Of a stretch of 64,000 bases of DNA, positions 42,145 through 51,024 are shown in pieces (position 1 is the stretch's first letter; each line of letters opens with the position of its first letter). Location: contig NZ_FOCZ01000002.1 of assembly GCF_900110245.1 (NCBI RefSeq), forward strand, positions 124,001 to 188,000, in the 5' to 3' direction. Source of the stretch: Niastella yeongjuensis. GTDB taxonomy: Bacteria; Bacteroidota; Bacteroidia; Chitinophagales; Chitinophagaceae. Under the pieces are notes generated by a model. That model had not been told where the DNA came from and searched no databases. It saw nothing but the letters and a program-made list of their open reading frames with translations. The translations under genes were made by a program, and so were the position numbers.

Positions 42145-43341
42145 TTATTGATGTTCCGGCAATATTATCGTAAAGGTAGCGCCATTATCCGGGTCGCCGG
42201 TTGCGTAAATAAGTCCCTTGTGCTGATCTATTATTTTTTTACAGATGGCCAGCCCAATGCCTGAACCGGGGAATTCAGTTTTGCCATGTAACCGTTGAAA
42301 GATCTGGAAGATCCGTTGGTTATATTCAGGTTCAAACCCAATTCCATTGTCGGTAAAGTCTATTTTAAACCAGGTATTGCCCGCATCGAGGTGGTGCTGT
42401 TCTTTCTGGCGGTGCGTTAATCGCAAACAGCGGATGGTGATCACCGGTGGTACGTCGGCTCTTTTGAATTTGATGGAATTGTTCAGCAGGTTATCGAACA
42501 GCTGTTTCATTTGCGAGGGGATGGCTTCCAGTGCAGGTAACACCTCAATATGAACGGTGGTAGCTGTTTCTTCTATCTTCAGTTCCAGATCGGTTTGTAC
42601 ATCTTTTACAATGCCGTTCAGGTCAACCTGGGTAAAAGGTTGGTTACTGCGGGCAGTGCGGCTGAACTCCAACAGGGTATCAATCAGGTGCCGCATATTA
42701 TCAACCGAAGCAGAAATACGGGTGAGGTATAATCTCCCATCGGAACCCAGCTCGGTTTTGTATTTATTTTCAAGCCGTTCAATGAAGGTGGTGATCTTGC
42801 GCAACGGCTCATTCATGTCGTGAGAAGCTACATAGGCAAATTCTTCCAGTTCTTTGTTGGAGCGGTCGAGGTCCCTGATCTTTTCTTCCAGGTTCAGCTG
42901 GTTTTCCAGTTCACTGGTAATATCCTGCGCAATGAACAGGATAGACACAACCTGCCCCCTGCCGTCACGGTGCAGCACGGTACCCATAGTGCGGAAGTGC
43001 TTCCATGTGCCGGACTTATCCGTTAAACGCGAATTGTAACTGTAACTTTCGTTGTCCTGTAACGAAATGAATTTCTGCAGCTCCGTGTTTACATTTTCCT
43101 GGTCGTCTTTGTGCACAATGCGCATCAGGTCGTTACCCCAGGTACGTACATCGGTGAGTGAATAACCAAGCAGCTCGGTTATTTTTCGATTGATGTACTT
43201 TAATTTCCGGGTATCAGTATCATAGATGTAAACGATACCCGGAAAAAAATCAGTAATCTTATCCGGAAGCCCATCATTATCGCTACTGGATTGAAACAAA
43301 AGCTTCAGAGGGTTAATCTCCTGGTTTATTAATTGTTCCAT
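42145..43341 (-). CDS. PAS-domain histidine kinase
   Basis: A 398-residue soluble kinase. A PAS domain (about 30-145; DFFPGIVYIYDTD, ITELLGYSL) is followed by a short coiled coil, phospho-acceptor His174 in ASHDMNEPL, and an ATPase domain with DNGIGFEP and GSGIGLAI. The SHDxxEPL box puts it in the bacteriophytochrome-like kinase group. It lies between the NtrC-type activator gene (51 bp) and the hybrid kinase gene (14 bp), and is a likely phosphate source for the activator. Confidence 0.92.
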   Translation of the reverse strand: MEQLINQEINPLKLLFQSSSDNDGLPDKITDFFPGIVYIYDTDTRKLKYINRKITELLGYSLTDVRTWGNDLMRIVHKDDQENVNTELQKFISLQDNESYSYNSRLTDKSGTWKHFRTMGTVLHRDGRGQVVSILFIAQDITSELENQLNLEEKIRDLDRSNKELEEFAYVASHDMNEPLRKITTFIERLENKYKTELGSDGRLYLTRISASVDNMRHLIDTLLEFSRTARSNQPFTQVDLNGIVKDVQTDLELKIEETATTVHIEVLPALEAIPSQMKQLFDNLLNNSIKFKRADVPPVITIRCLRLTHRQKEQHHLDAGNTWFKIDFTDNGIGFEPEYNQRIFQIFQRLHGKTEFPGSGIGLAICKKIIDQHKGLIYATGDPDNGATFTIILPEHQ

Positions 43342-43392
43342 TAAAGCATGGACTTATATGACTTTATTTCACTCATAGGGTCATCAACCGTG

Positions 43393-44946
43393 CTATTGGT
43401 TGTTGAACTCCTGGTACTGTTTCATTTTATTGTACAGTGTTTTACGGTCGATGTTCAATAACTTGGCTGCCTTGCTTTTGTTAAAGTTTGATTTCTTCAA
43501 TGCTTCAATGATCGTCTCGTATTCTGCATCGATGCTTGCGTTTTTCAGAGATAGTTCACTGTGTGAATGATGCGGATGAGGCCGTGGTATTTCCGCTTCG
43601 CTGATAGGTGAAGGAATAGGTGGGGTAGAAATGGCCTGTTTAGGTTCTGCCTGTATGGTAAAGGAAGTATCGGGTGCTTCGTCGAACTGTAACCGGGTAA
43701 AGTTGCTGATCTCAAAAGGCAGCGTATGTGCTTCCACAAAGGTGCCTTCTGCCAGCAGGGTGGCCCGCTTGATCACGTTCTTCAACTCGCGCAGGTTACC
43801 ATACCAGATATAGCTTTTGAATATGTCTTCCACTTCTTTGGTAAATCCTTTTACATTTTTCTCCAGCTCCTTATTGGTTTGCAGTAAGAAGTGGCGGGCA
43901 AATACCATAATGTCTTCCTTGCGTTCGCGCAATGGGGGTACAACAATGCTGAATTCGTTAAAGCGGTGGTACAGATCCTCCCGGAACTTTCCTTTACGGG
44001 CAATGTCCCACAGCTTTTCATTGCTGGCCACAATAATGCGAATGTCGAGGTCGATATCCTTGGTACCGCCTACACGGCGCATTTTTCTTTCCTGCACTAC
44101 GCGTAACAGGGATACCTGTATGTCGTATGACAGGTTACCGATCTCATCGAGGAAAACAGTACCGCCATTGGCTATTTCAAGATTACCAATTTTCTGGTTC
44201 AGGGCGCCGGTAAAGGACCCTTTTTCATGACCAAACAATTCGCTGCCGGCCAATTCTTTCGACATGGCACCGCAGTCAATAGCAACAAACGGCATGGATT
44301 TACGGCGGCTGCGTTTATGTATTTCCTGCGCAATGGCTTCTTTACCACTGCCGCTTTCCCCGTAAATGATAATGCTGTAGTTGGTAGGTGCTACCAGGTC
44401 AATTTGTTTCAGGATCTTTTTGAAAGGCTCGCTGTCCCCGAAAATATAATCGCCGGAAACAACAACCAGTTGTTTTTTGTCCCGGTCTGCCAAACCATCG
44501 CCTTCAGTAACAGTGGCAGGGGCCGTATAAACAGGGGCTGCCTCAACGGTGGTATTGGTAGCCTGTGCAGTAGCAGCAGGTTGTGGCTGCAATGCTTTTT
44601 TTATGGTTACCAGTATTTCATCAGGGAACAATGGTTTGCCGATATAGTCGTAAGCGCCCAGCTTCATAACTTCTACAGCTACTTTAATATCGCTGTAGCC
44701 GGTCATAATAATAACCGGAACGTCGGGCAGTTGTTCTTTTATTTTCACCAGTAAAGTAGTGCCATCCATATCATCCAGCCTGAAATCGCATAAAACTAGG
44801 TCGGGCGTGAATGAATTCATCAGTTCCAATGCCTTTTTACCGGCATACACTTCTGCCACTTCGTAGTTATGCTTGGTCAGAAAGCGTTTTAATAACAGGC
44901 AAATATCCCTGTCGTCATCAATTACAAGAATTTTCGGCATCTTCAA
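43393..44946 (-). CDS. NtrC-family sigma-54-dependent response regulator
   Basis: A 517-residue protein. The receiver (1-122) has Asp54 in LCDFRLDDMDG and Lys in GKP. A 50-residue Ala/Thr/Pro-rich linker leads to the AAA+ domain with Walker A GESGSGKE near 200, the sigma-54 contact loop as GSFTGA (Ala of the usual GAFTGA replaced by Ser), and Walker B VFLDEIG. The C-terminus has a Fis-type helix-turn-helix (NKSKAAKLLNIDRKTLYNKM). It drives open-complex formation by sigma-54 polymerase. It is 98 bp downstream of rpoN, which encodes its partner. Confidence 0.95.
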   Translation of the reverse strand: MKMPKILVIDDDRDICLLLKRFLTKHNYEVAEVYAGKKALELMNSFTPDLVLCDFRLDDMDGTTLLVKIKEQLPDVPVIIMTGYSDIKVAVEVMKLGAYDYIGKPLFPDEILVTIKKALQPQPAATAQATNTTVEAAPVYTAPATVTEGDGLADRDKKQLVVVSGDYIFGDSEPFKKILKQIDLVAPTNYSIIIYGESGSGKEAIAQEIHKRSRRKSMPFVAIDCGAMSKELAGSELFGHEKGSFTGALNQKIGNLEIANGGTVFLDEIGNLSYDIQVSLLRVVQERKMRRVGGTKDIDLDIRIIVASNEKLWDIARKGKFREDLYHRFNEFSIVVPPLRERKEDIMVFARHFLLQTNKELEKNVKGFTKEVEDIFKSYIWYGNLRELKNVIKRATLLAEGTFVEAHTLPFEISNFTRLQFDEAPDTSFTIQAEPKQAISTPPIPSPISEAEIPRPHPHHSHSELSLKNASIDAEYETIIEALKKSNFNKSKAAKLLNIDRKTLYNKMKQYQEFNNQ

Positions 44947-45044
44947 ATTTACTTTTTTACTGTGAGTTTATGATGGATTGTTTTTGGAATAACCGGATTT
45001 GAGCGTGTAAAATTTAGTATTTTTTAACAATGCCAGCCCTTGGG

Positions 45045-46466
45045 CTAAGCCCATATCGATCGCATTTGCGCAACAGGTATCTGTAAAATTTCACGGTACT
45101 TAGCAACCGTTCTTCTCGCAATGGAGAATCCTTTTTGCGCTAAAATAGCTACCAGCTGCTGATCGGTGTATGGGTTTTTCTTGTCTTCTTTTTCAATTGC
45201 ATCTTCAATCGCTACCTGAATAACCCGGTTACTGATGGCTTCTCCTTTTTCATTGATGATGCCTTCAGTAAACAGGTCTTTCAGCAATATCATGCCAAAA
45301 GGCGTATCCACGTATTTATTACAGGTAATACGCGATACTGTCGATATATCTACGCCGGTTTTATCGGCAATATTTTTAAGGATCATAGGTTTCAGCAGTT
45401 TTATATCCCCTTCACGAAAATACTCATACTGCATATTCACAATAGCTTTCATTATGCGCAACATGGTTCCTTCGCGCTGCCTGATGGCGCTTACAAACCA
45501 TTGCGCCGACTGATACTTGTTCTTTAAATATTGTGCCGCGGCTGTATCTTTCTTGTTTTTCTGGCTGTCGGCCACAATTTCTTTCCATTCGCGGCTGATA
45601 AACAGGGAAGAAGAGCGCTGGTTGTACAGTGAAACTTCCAGGTAATCGCCTTCCTGTACTATCAAAAAGTCGGGAATGATGTGGGCATTGGGGGTGCTGC
45701 CTTCCTGCACTTCGGCCACCGGTTTCATTTTCAGCGAGCTCACCAGTTCCAGAATGATCTTTAATTCATCTTCCTCCAGTTGCAGGCACTCCATAATTTT
45801 ATCCATATTGCGGTTGCGCAGGTCCTGGTAATGGTCCTGCAACAGGCAAATGGATTTTTGTACATCGGGTCGTTTGCCATTCATGGCTTTCAGTTGCAGC
45901 AACAGGCATTCGCAAATGCTGCGGGCGCCAATCCCAAGTGGATCCAGTTTCTGCACCTTTGCCAGGATCTTGTCAAAATCTTCCCCCTCCAGCCAGGTTT
46001 TATTGGCAAAAGAATATTCTTCGGCTACTTTATCCAGTGGTATCTCCAGCAGGCCATTGTCGCTGAGGGAATCAATAAGATAATCGGCCAGTAAAGTTTC
46101 TTCGCCATCATTGCAACAAAGGCGGTATTGCTTTTTCAGGTCTTCCCTGAAATCGGTGGCTGCCTTCATGGGGCTGAAGGTTTTTTCCTCGTCGGGCAAA
46201 TAGTTGCTGTATTCCATCTTGTAGTCGGGAATATCGTCGTAGCCGTACTCGTCCCAGTCCTGGTATTCCTGCACCTGTTCCTTGGTGCCCTTTTCCCCCT
46301 TGGCGTCGTCCTCGTCTTCTTTCTTTTCCAGGAAGGGGTTGTCTTCCAGTTCCTGTTCAATTCTATGTTCTAATTCCAGTGTATTTAGATGAAATAAATT
46401 CAGTAGTTGTATCTGCTGCGGTAAAATTTTGGTTTCCTGCTTCTGCACAAGGTTCTGCTGTAACAT
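45045..46466 (-). CDS. rpoN: RNA polymerase sigma-54 factor
   Basis: A 473-residue protein. The N-terminal region I begins QKQETKILPQQIQLLNLFHL (Gln/Leu-rich, activator-responsive), an acidic region II follows (KKEDEDDAKGEKG), then the core-binding and DNA-binding parts. The RpoN box ARRTVAKYRE is near the C-terminus, which ends MRSIWA. It is first in a minus-strand operon with its activator and two kinases. I found no -24/-12 promoter nearby that I would defend. Confidence 0.96.
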   Translation of the reverse strand: MLQQNLVQKQETKILPQQIQLLNLFHLNTLELEHRIEQELEDNPFLEKKEDEDDAKGEKGTKEQVQEYQDWDEYGYDDIPDYKMEYSNYLPDEEKTFSPMKAATDFREDLKKQYRLCCNDGEETLLADYLIDSLSDNGLLEIPLDKVAEEYSFANKTWLEGEDFDKILAKVQKLDPLGIGARSICECLLLQLKAMNGKRPDVQKSICLLQDHYQDLRNRNMDKIMECLQLEEDELKIILELVSSLKMKPVAEVQEGSTPNAHIIPDFLIVQEGDYLEVSLYNQRSSSLFISREWKEIVADSQKNKKDTAAAQYLKNKYQSAQWFVSAIRQREGTMLRIMKAIVNMQYEYFREGDIKLLKPMILKNIADKTGVDISTVSRITCNKYVDTPFGMILLKDLFTEGIINEKGEAISNRVIQVAIEDAIEKEDKKNPYTDQQLVAILAQKGFSIARRTVAKYREILQIPVAQMRSIWA

Positions 46467-46642
46467 ACGGGTTCGTTTTTCTTTATTATCTTCAAGATGC
46501 TTTCCACTTTGCTCTATTCTGAAAATATTTTTTAGTGTATTGATTCTTAAGTATTTGTCCTTGACTCGTTTTTTTACTATGTTGCAGATAGTAAATATGC
46601 ATCAGGGCTGGTGTAGAAATTTATCCCCGATTTGTAGAATCG

Positions 46643-48016
46643 ATGATTATGAAAAGAAGACTATTTTTTATAATAACGGCATTTGTGCTATCGCTCGTTA
46701 TCACCTTATCGCTCTCGTACCTGCTGTATGAAAGCTATGTTCAGTCTAATGCGCAGAACCGGCGCATTGAACATGCTTATAAAGTTATTCTGCAAACAAG
46801 TGCGCTGGAGAGTTTTATCAAGGAGGCCGAAACAGGACAGCGAGGTTATTTGTTAACGAATGACAGTGTGTTCCTGCAACCGTATTTACGCATTCGCGAT
46901 GATATAAAACCCGGATACGATTCCTTAAAACGGCTTACGGCAGATAACAGCCATCAACAGCAACTGCTGAATAAGGCGGGGTTACTGATGAATAACCTCA
47001 TCGATCATTTTCAGCACAGCGTGTTTCTGAAATCGCGCATAAGCCTTCTGGAAACCAAGGTGAATATGGATAGCCTGCGAACCGTGTTCAAAGATATTCA
47101 GAATGAAGAGACCAACCTGGTGAAACGCTCTTCGGTGAACCGGTATGAACTGGTTATGCCGCGCTATTTCACCGCCATTTTCCTGTTTGCCGCCACCATT
47201 ATTTTTATTTCCTTCCTGGTAATATTGAAAGAATACCGGCAGCGTTCGGATTATCAAAAACAGCTGGAGCAGAAAATGATGGAGGTAAATGCATATAACG
47301 CAGAGCTGGAACAAATAGCCTTTGCCACTTCGCACGATCTGCAGGAGCCGTTGAGGCGCATCAGAACTTTCAGCGACCGGTTGTTATGGAAATACCGCGA
47401 TCAGTTAAATGAAGACGGGCAAATGATCCTGTCACGCATCGATTATTCAGCACGTCGCATGCAGGGCCTCATTGAAGACCTGATGAATTTTGCCAACCTG
47501 GTACGTGGTGGGGAAACAATCAATGAAGTAGATGCCGACAGATTATTGCAATCGGTTTGTGAATTGCTGAAATCGGATATAGAGCAGAAGAAAGCCACCA
47601 TTCACATTGGGCAAATGCCGAAAATAACGGGGTTCGAAAAGCAATTGTACCTGATGTTCAAGGCGCTTATCGACAATGCCATTAAGTTTGCCAAACCAGG
47701 CATTCCACCGGTGGTTACCATTCAATGTGTGCAAACAACCGGGGAAGAGTTAATGCCTATTGATAGTAAGCTGTTAAAGAAGCAATTCATCCGCATCAGT
47801 GTGCAGGACAATGGCATCGGCTTCAGCAATGAATTCAGTCAGAAAATATTTTTGATATTTCAACGGCTACATAGCACGGCAGAATATGAAGGCAAGGGCA
47901 TTGGGCTGGCAATCGTAGAGCGGGTAATGACAAATCACAGCGGGTACGTGCTGGCCAGGTCCCAGCCAGATAAGGGGGCCCTGTTTAATTTATATTTTCC
48001 TTTACCGGAGAGTTAG
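46643..48016 (+). CDS. CHASE3-domain membrane histidine kinase
   Basis: A 457-residue protein. The start may be the ATG at 46643 or the one two codons later. Membrane segments at about 7-28 and 175-195 enclose a CHASE3 sensor (EAETGQRGYLLTNDSVFLQPY). A short coiled coil carries His231 in TSHDLQEPLRRI, and the ATPase domain has DNGIGFSNE and GKGIGLAIV. CHASE3 domains sense periplasmic signals of mostly unknown nature. It is divergent from rpoN across 176 bp; the single-domain receivers downstream could accept its phosphate. Confidence 0.92.
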   Translation: MIMKRRLFFIITAFVLSLVITLSLSYLLYESYVQSNAQNRRIEHAYKVILQTSALESFIKEAETGQRGYLLTNDSVFLQPYLRIRDDIKPGYDSLKRLTADNSHQQQLLNKAGLLMNNLIDHFQHSVFLKSRISLLETKVNMDSLRTVFKDIQNEETNLVKRSSVNRYELVMPRYFTAIFLFAATIIFISFLVILKEYRQRSDYQKQLEQKMMEVNAYNAELEQIAFATSHDLQEPLRRIRTFSDRLLWKYRDQLNEDGQMILSRIDYSARRMQGLIEDLMNFANLVRGGETINEVDADRLLQSVCELLKSDIEQKKATIHIGQMPKITGFEKQLYLMFKALIDNAIKFAKPGIPPVVTIQCVQTTGEELMPIDSKLLKKQFIRISVQDNGIGFSNEFSQKIFLIFQRLHSTAEYEGKGIGLAIVERVMTNHSGYVLARSQPDKGALFNLYFPLPES

Positions 48017-48302
48017 CAATAAGGTCAATATGGTACCTGATGCTTTCAAAAGCTTTGGCAATGGCTGTTTCCCAACGTACGGCAACGCTATATCCGGTAT
48101 ATTCACCGTTCTGTGCGCCGATCTTGATCAGGGCAGCCACCTCATTGTCGCCCGGATTTGATAAGGTTACTTCTACTACGGCAATTTCTTCCAGAATTTC
48201 TTCCAGCAAATTTGCCTTGAAGGATGATAAGAAGCTGATGTCTTCAAGCGGTATCCCCAGTGTTGTATGTTCATCTATATGCATTAAATAGCTGTTCTTC
48301 AT
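47985..48302 (-). CDS. conserved-looking protein, unknown
   Basis: About 105 residues from the ATG at 48302 (MKNSYLMHIDEHTTLG); a longer start at 48359 adds a doubtful 19 residues. The product is alpha/beta (EEILEEIAVVEVTLSNPG, AALIKIGAQNGEYTGYSVAVRWETAIAKAFESI). The last segment loosely recalls the regulatory fold of isopropylmalate synthase, which I do not press. It overlaps the convergent kinase gene by 32 bp, giving a short antisense zone. Function unknown. Confidence 0.5.
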   Translation of the reverse strand: MKNSYLMHIDEHTTLGIPLEDISFLSSFKANLLEEILEEIAVVEVTLSNPGDNEVAALIKIGAQNGEYTGYSVAVRWETAIAKAFESIRYHIDLIANSPVKENIN

Positions 48303-48650
48303 AACGGGTGATTTAAATATTACTAAAACGCGATCCACTATTAATTGTTCATTATACAACGACTAACGAGAAGCAGCTCTACTTCATTATTATAAAGGCC
48401 GTGCCTGCAATCGTCATATTGAAAATGGAAATAATAGTGTAGAAGGATATCTACACGGCTGTAAAATTTTACCTGAACAGGGGCATAAACCCGCTTGATC
48501 AATAAGAATAGGTCTAGATGAAAGACCGGCGGTATGATTTTTACAAATTATTCTATGTAATTGCCGGTGTGGGTTGTAAGTTAAGATGCAACAGTTATAA
48601 AACCGGTTAATCTATAGTTAACAATATTTACTCACTTAAAAACTATCACT
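48303..48650. other. intergenic region
   Basis: 348 bp between divergent genes. It is AT-rich, with no hairpin or repeat that I can support. It should contain the promoter of the DUF1328 gene in its right part. Confidence 0.4.
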
Positions 48651-48818
48651 ATGTTACGTTGGACAGTCATTTTTCTGGTGGTAGCATTAATCGCAGCTCT
48701 TTTTGGATTTACAGGAATTGCTGCAGGCGCTGCCGGAATAGCCAAGATTCTGTTTTTCATATTTATCGTATTGTTCCTGATCTCAATCATTGCTGGTGGC
48801 TTTCGCCGGGTTGACTAA
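48651..48818 (+). CDS. DUF1328 family small membrane protein (YtjA type)
   Basis: A 55-residue protein starting [20 protein letters not shown] and ending AGGFRRVD, with two membrane helices joined by [12 protein letters not shown]. This is the usual length and sequence of DUF1328/YtjA proteins, which are stress-associated and uncharacterised. It is followed by a hairpin terminator, so it is a single-gene unit. Confidence 0.92.
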   Translation: MLRWTVIFLVVALIAALFGFTGIAAGAAGIAKILFFIFIVLFLISIIAGGFRRVD

Positions 48819-48852
48819 TGTGGAGAATTGTAGTGTTGAGTTAGGAATATTT

Positions 48853-48905
48853 AAGTCCGGGAGAAAGCTGCAATACCAAATGTACTTCTTCCGGACTTTT
48901 TGTTT
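48853..48905 (+). terminator. terminator
   Basis: AAGTCCGG (48853-48860) pairs with CCGGACTT (48891-48898), helped by an inner GA-rich/CTTCTT pairing, then T5GTTTT. Confidence 0.8.
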
Positions 48906-48976
48906 TAACCTAAAGGTTTACTTATACGAAATGTCTTCTTAAGGAAATTTTAAGGTTATCGCTTTTAACAAATACT

Positions 48977-48984
48977 TACTTTTG
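48977..48984 (+). promoter_or_regulatory. Bacteroidota -7 element TACTTTTG
   Basis: It matches the TAnnTTTG -7 consensus exactly and lies 29 bp before the ATG at 49014. No convincing TTTG -33 element is seen at the right distance. Confidence 0.35.
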
Positions 48985-49013
48985 AAAGGATTAAAGAGAG
49001 AGGGAAGGATATT

Positions 49014-49451
49014 ATGAATAATCAGCCAATCCTTATTGCTGAAGATGATGCCGACGACCGGTACCTGTTGCAGACTGCATTTTCGGAAATAGGTTACCCT
49101 GAAAAAATAGATTTTGTTGAGAATGGAATTGAAGTGTTGAATTACCTGAATTCCAATTATACCCACAATACTTCTGATGACAAAGCCCTGCCGGGTTTTA
49201 TTCTGCTCGATTTAAACATGCCGAAGAAAGATGGCCGCGAAGTGTTGAAAGAATTGAAACAACACCCCGTGTTTAAAAAAATACCGGTCATAGTTTTTAC
49301 CACAACCAAGAATGAGATAGAAATAAAGCGCTGTTATGAACTGGGCGCTAACAGTTATGTGGTAAAGCCTATCAGTTTCGATGCTTTACTAAAAGTTGTT
49401 GAAAACATTCGCAGTTTTTGGTTTCAAACTGCCTCCATTCCCGTTTCCTGA
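49014..49451 (+). CDS. single-domain response regulator (CheY/Rcp1-like)
   Basis: A 145-residue receiver with no output domain. The acidic pocket is EDDADD, the phospho-acceptor is Asp66 in LLDLNMPKKDG, and the Thr/Lys of the switch are in VFTTTK and VVKPIS. Receivers of this form are usual partners of SHDxxEPL kinases such as those at 42145 and 46643. It ends 28 bp inside the convergent gene. Confidence 0.93.
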   Translation: MNNQPILIAEDDADDRYLLQTAFSEIGYPEKIDFVENGIEVLNYLNSNYTHNTSDDKALPGFILLDLNMPKKDGREVLKELKQHPVFKKIPVIVFTTTKNEIEIKRCYELGANSYVVKPISFDALLKVVENIRSFWFQTASIPVS

Positions 49452-49846
49452 ATTTCTTCTTCTACCGTTTCTTTTTCTTTTTGGGGTTTCTTTTTGAAAA
49501 AGTTTTTGATCTTATGTATGATCTTTTCCGGTTCGTCGGTCAGGTGCGATGCATAATTCTTTATAAAGAAGGGTACCACGGTGCGTATAAGCCAGCCGGT
49601 ATTGCCCAGTAACACCTTTTTTACAAAGCCATCGGCAAAGATGTTAACACCCAGCTGCATGGCCGATACGGTAGCCTTACGGGTAAAGAAGTTACGTATG
49701 GTGGCTGCTGCATTAGTGTAGGGTTTCAGGTCTTCTTTAATTACCTGCCAGTCTTCTTTTATCTGCAATTCCTGTTCGGCCAGTAATCCCTTTAACCTGG
49801 CTTTCTCCTGCAGTAATTCTTTATAATTCGTTATTTGATTTATCAT
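49424..49846 (-). CDS. conserved envelope-operon protein, unknown
   Basis: A 140-residue protein. An N-terminal helix (YKELLQEKARLKGLLAEQE) is followed by a weakly hydrophobic central part (AMQLGVNIFADGFVKKVLLG, VPFFIKNYASHL) and a highly charged C-terminus (KKKPQKEKETVEEEIQE). It overlaps the holin-family gene start by 26 bp and is the third gene of the YtxH-holin set. Probably peripheral to the inner membrane. No family assigned. Confidence 0.65.
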   Translation of the reverse strand: MINQITNYKELLQEKARLKGLLAEQELQIKEDWQVIKEDLKPYTNAAATIRNFFTRKATVSAMQLGVNIFADGFVKKVLLGNTGWLIRTVVPFFIKNYASHLTDEPEKIIHKIKNFFKKKPQKEKETVEEEIQETGMEAV

Positions 49847-50180
49847 AGATTCTTTTCACAATAAAGTCTCTGAAAAATGGGAATACTACTTTTTTGCGCA
49901 GCAGGTACAATAACAAAACGAAAAACAGGTACACAGCCGCCACAATAAAATAACCTGCTGCTGTATTGTACAGCAATTTACCCAAATAAAGGGCAAGTCC
50001 AATGCCTGCTAACAGTAATACACATAGTACCAATCCGGCCAACAAAAAGAAAATAATAGCACGGGCGAGGGTTTTAGCGCCTGCCTGTGCTATGTTTATA
50101 CGGGCTAAATCATAATAAGTTTGGGCAATGTCCTGAACATGATTTGCGAGGTTGGCTGTTTTGGTATGTAACTCTTCCAT
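49821..50180 (-). CDS. phage-holin-3 superfamily membrane protein (DUF1469-like)
   Basis: A 119-residue protein. After an amphipathic helix (LANHVQDIAQTYYDLARINI) come two strong membrane helices (about 42-66 and 72-94) and a basic tail. This is the Phage_holin_3_6 pattern; despite the name, these are ordinary host envelope proteins. It lies 62 bp downstream of the YtxH gene and overlaps the following gene by 26 bp. Confidence 0.8.
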   Translation of the reverse strand: MEELHTKTANLANHVQDIAQTYYDLARINIAQAGAKTLARAIIFFLLAGLVLCVLLLAGIGLALYLGKLLYNTAAGYFIVAAVYLFFVLLLYLLRKKVVFPFFRDFIVKRIYDKSNNEL

Positions 50181-50242
50181 AGGTGTTATTTTAGATCCGG
50201 TCTACATTAAGTAAGCTGTACAATCAATTCAACCAGCTTGTG

Positions 50243-50470
50243 TTAGCTCTCCATTTCCTGCGCTGCTTCCGTGGCCCCTTTATACATATTCTGCATTTCA
50301 TCTTTACCAAGTGCCAGCAATTCCGATACGTCTTCCATCACTTCATCGATACCGTCTTTGATCTTTCTCCTGAGATCACTTCCTTTTTCGGGAGCCATTA
50401 AAACACCAATTGAGGCACCCGCAGCTGCGGCGGCCAGCATGCCTAGAATGATTTTTGTGTTAGATGTCAT
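50243..50470 (-). CDS. YtxH domain-containing protein
   Basis: A 75-residue protein from the ATG at 50470 (MTSNTKIILGMLAAAAAGASIG); a longer frame from 50602 starts in low-quality sequence. A Gly/Ala membrane segment with GVLMAPEKGSDLRRKIKDG is the YtxH signature (Gly-Lys then helical tail). YtxH proteins are general-stress membrane proteins. First gene of a three-gene envelope operon. Confidence 0.9.
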   Translation of the reverse strand: MTSNTKIILGMLAAAAAGASIGVLMAPEKGSDLRRKIKDGIDEVMEDVSELLALGKDEMQNMYKGATEAAQEMES

Positions 50471-50595
50471 ACATTTACGTTTCAGGAATTTGAGGAAAAA
50501 ATTATACCACTGACAAAAGATTCCTGTTTTTTTTATATTTTTCATCAATGGGAAACAATTTCCCCAGGGGTATTTAAAATTCAGCTCTAAAAAAC

Positions 50596-50943
50596 ATGAC
50601 AAAGGAGCGCCTTAAGGTTTTAATCATTGACGATGAGAAGGATCTGTGCCTTTTGATAAAGGCCTACCTTAGCCGTAAAAACTGCGATGTACATACCGCC
50701 TATACGCTAACCGAAGGGCTTAGCCAGGTAGACCAGTTTTTGCCAGACATACTATTCCTGGATAATAACCTGCCCGATGGACTGGGCTGGGAAAAAGCGG
50801 AAGGTATTATCAAGCACCATCCCAATATAAAGCTGCACCTGTTGAGTGCCTTTAACCCGCCTCAGATCAAGGACGGTATTCCCGTAACCAGGATCTGGGA
50901 AAAGCCTATCTCCCTGCGTGACCTAGATATGTACTTCAGCTAA
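50596..50943 (+). CDS. single-domain response regulator
   Basis: A 115-residue receiver. The acidic pocket is IDDEKD, the acceptor is Asp56 in LFLDNNLPDGLG, the switch residue is Ser in LLSAFNP, and Lys is in WEKPIS. It is shorter than usual at the last helix. It is divergent from the YtxH operon with 125 bp between starts, and could tune that operon or receive phosphate from the nearby kinases. No output domain. Confidence 0.9.
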   Translation: MTKERLKVLIIDDEKDLCLLIKAYLSRKNCDVHTAYTLTEGLSQVDQFLPDILFLDNNLPDGLGWEKAEGIIKHHPNIKLHLLSAFNPPQIKDGIPVTRIWEKPISLRDLDMYFS

Positions 50944-51024
50944 TTACCCCCTTTATCTCTTATACTTCCCTTAGCAGTTCTGCATTAACCAGTTAACTAT
51001 ATTTGCAACTCATTTAGAAACTAT

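Noticed and set aside
40673-48016. Sigma-54 (-24/-12) promoters near rpoN and the kinases
   Set aside because: I looked for GG-N10-GC sites upstream of genes in the window and found none with both elements intact.
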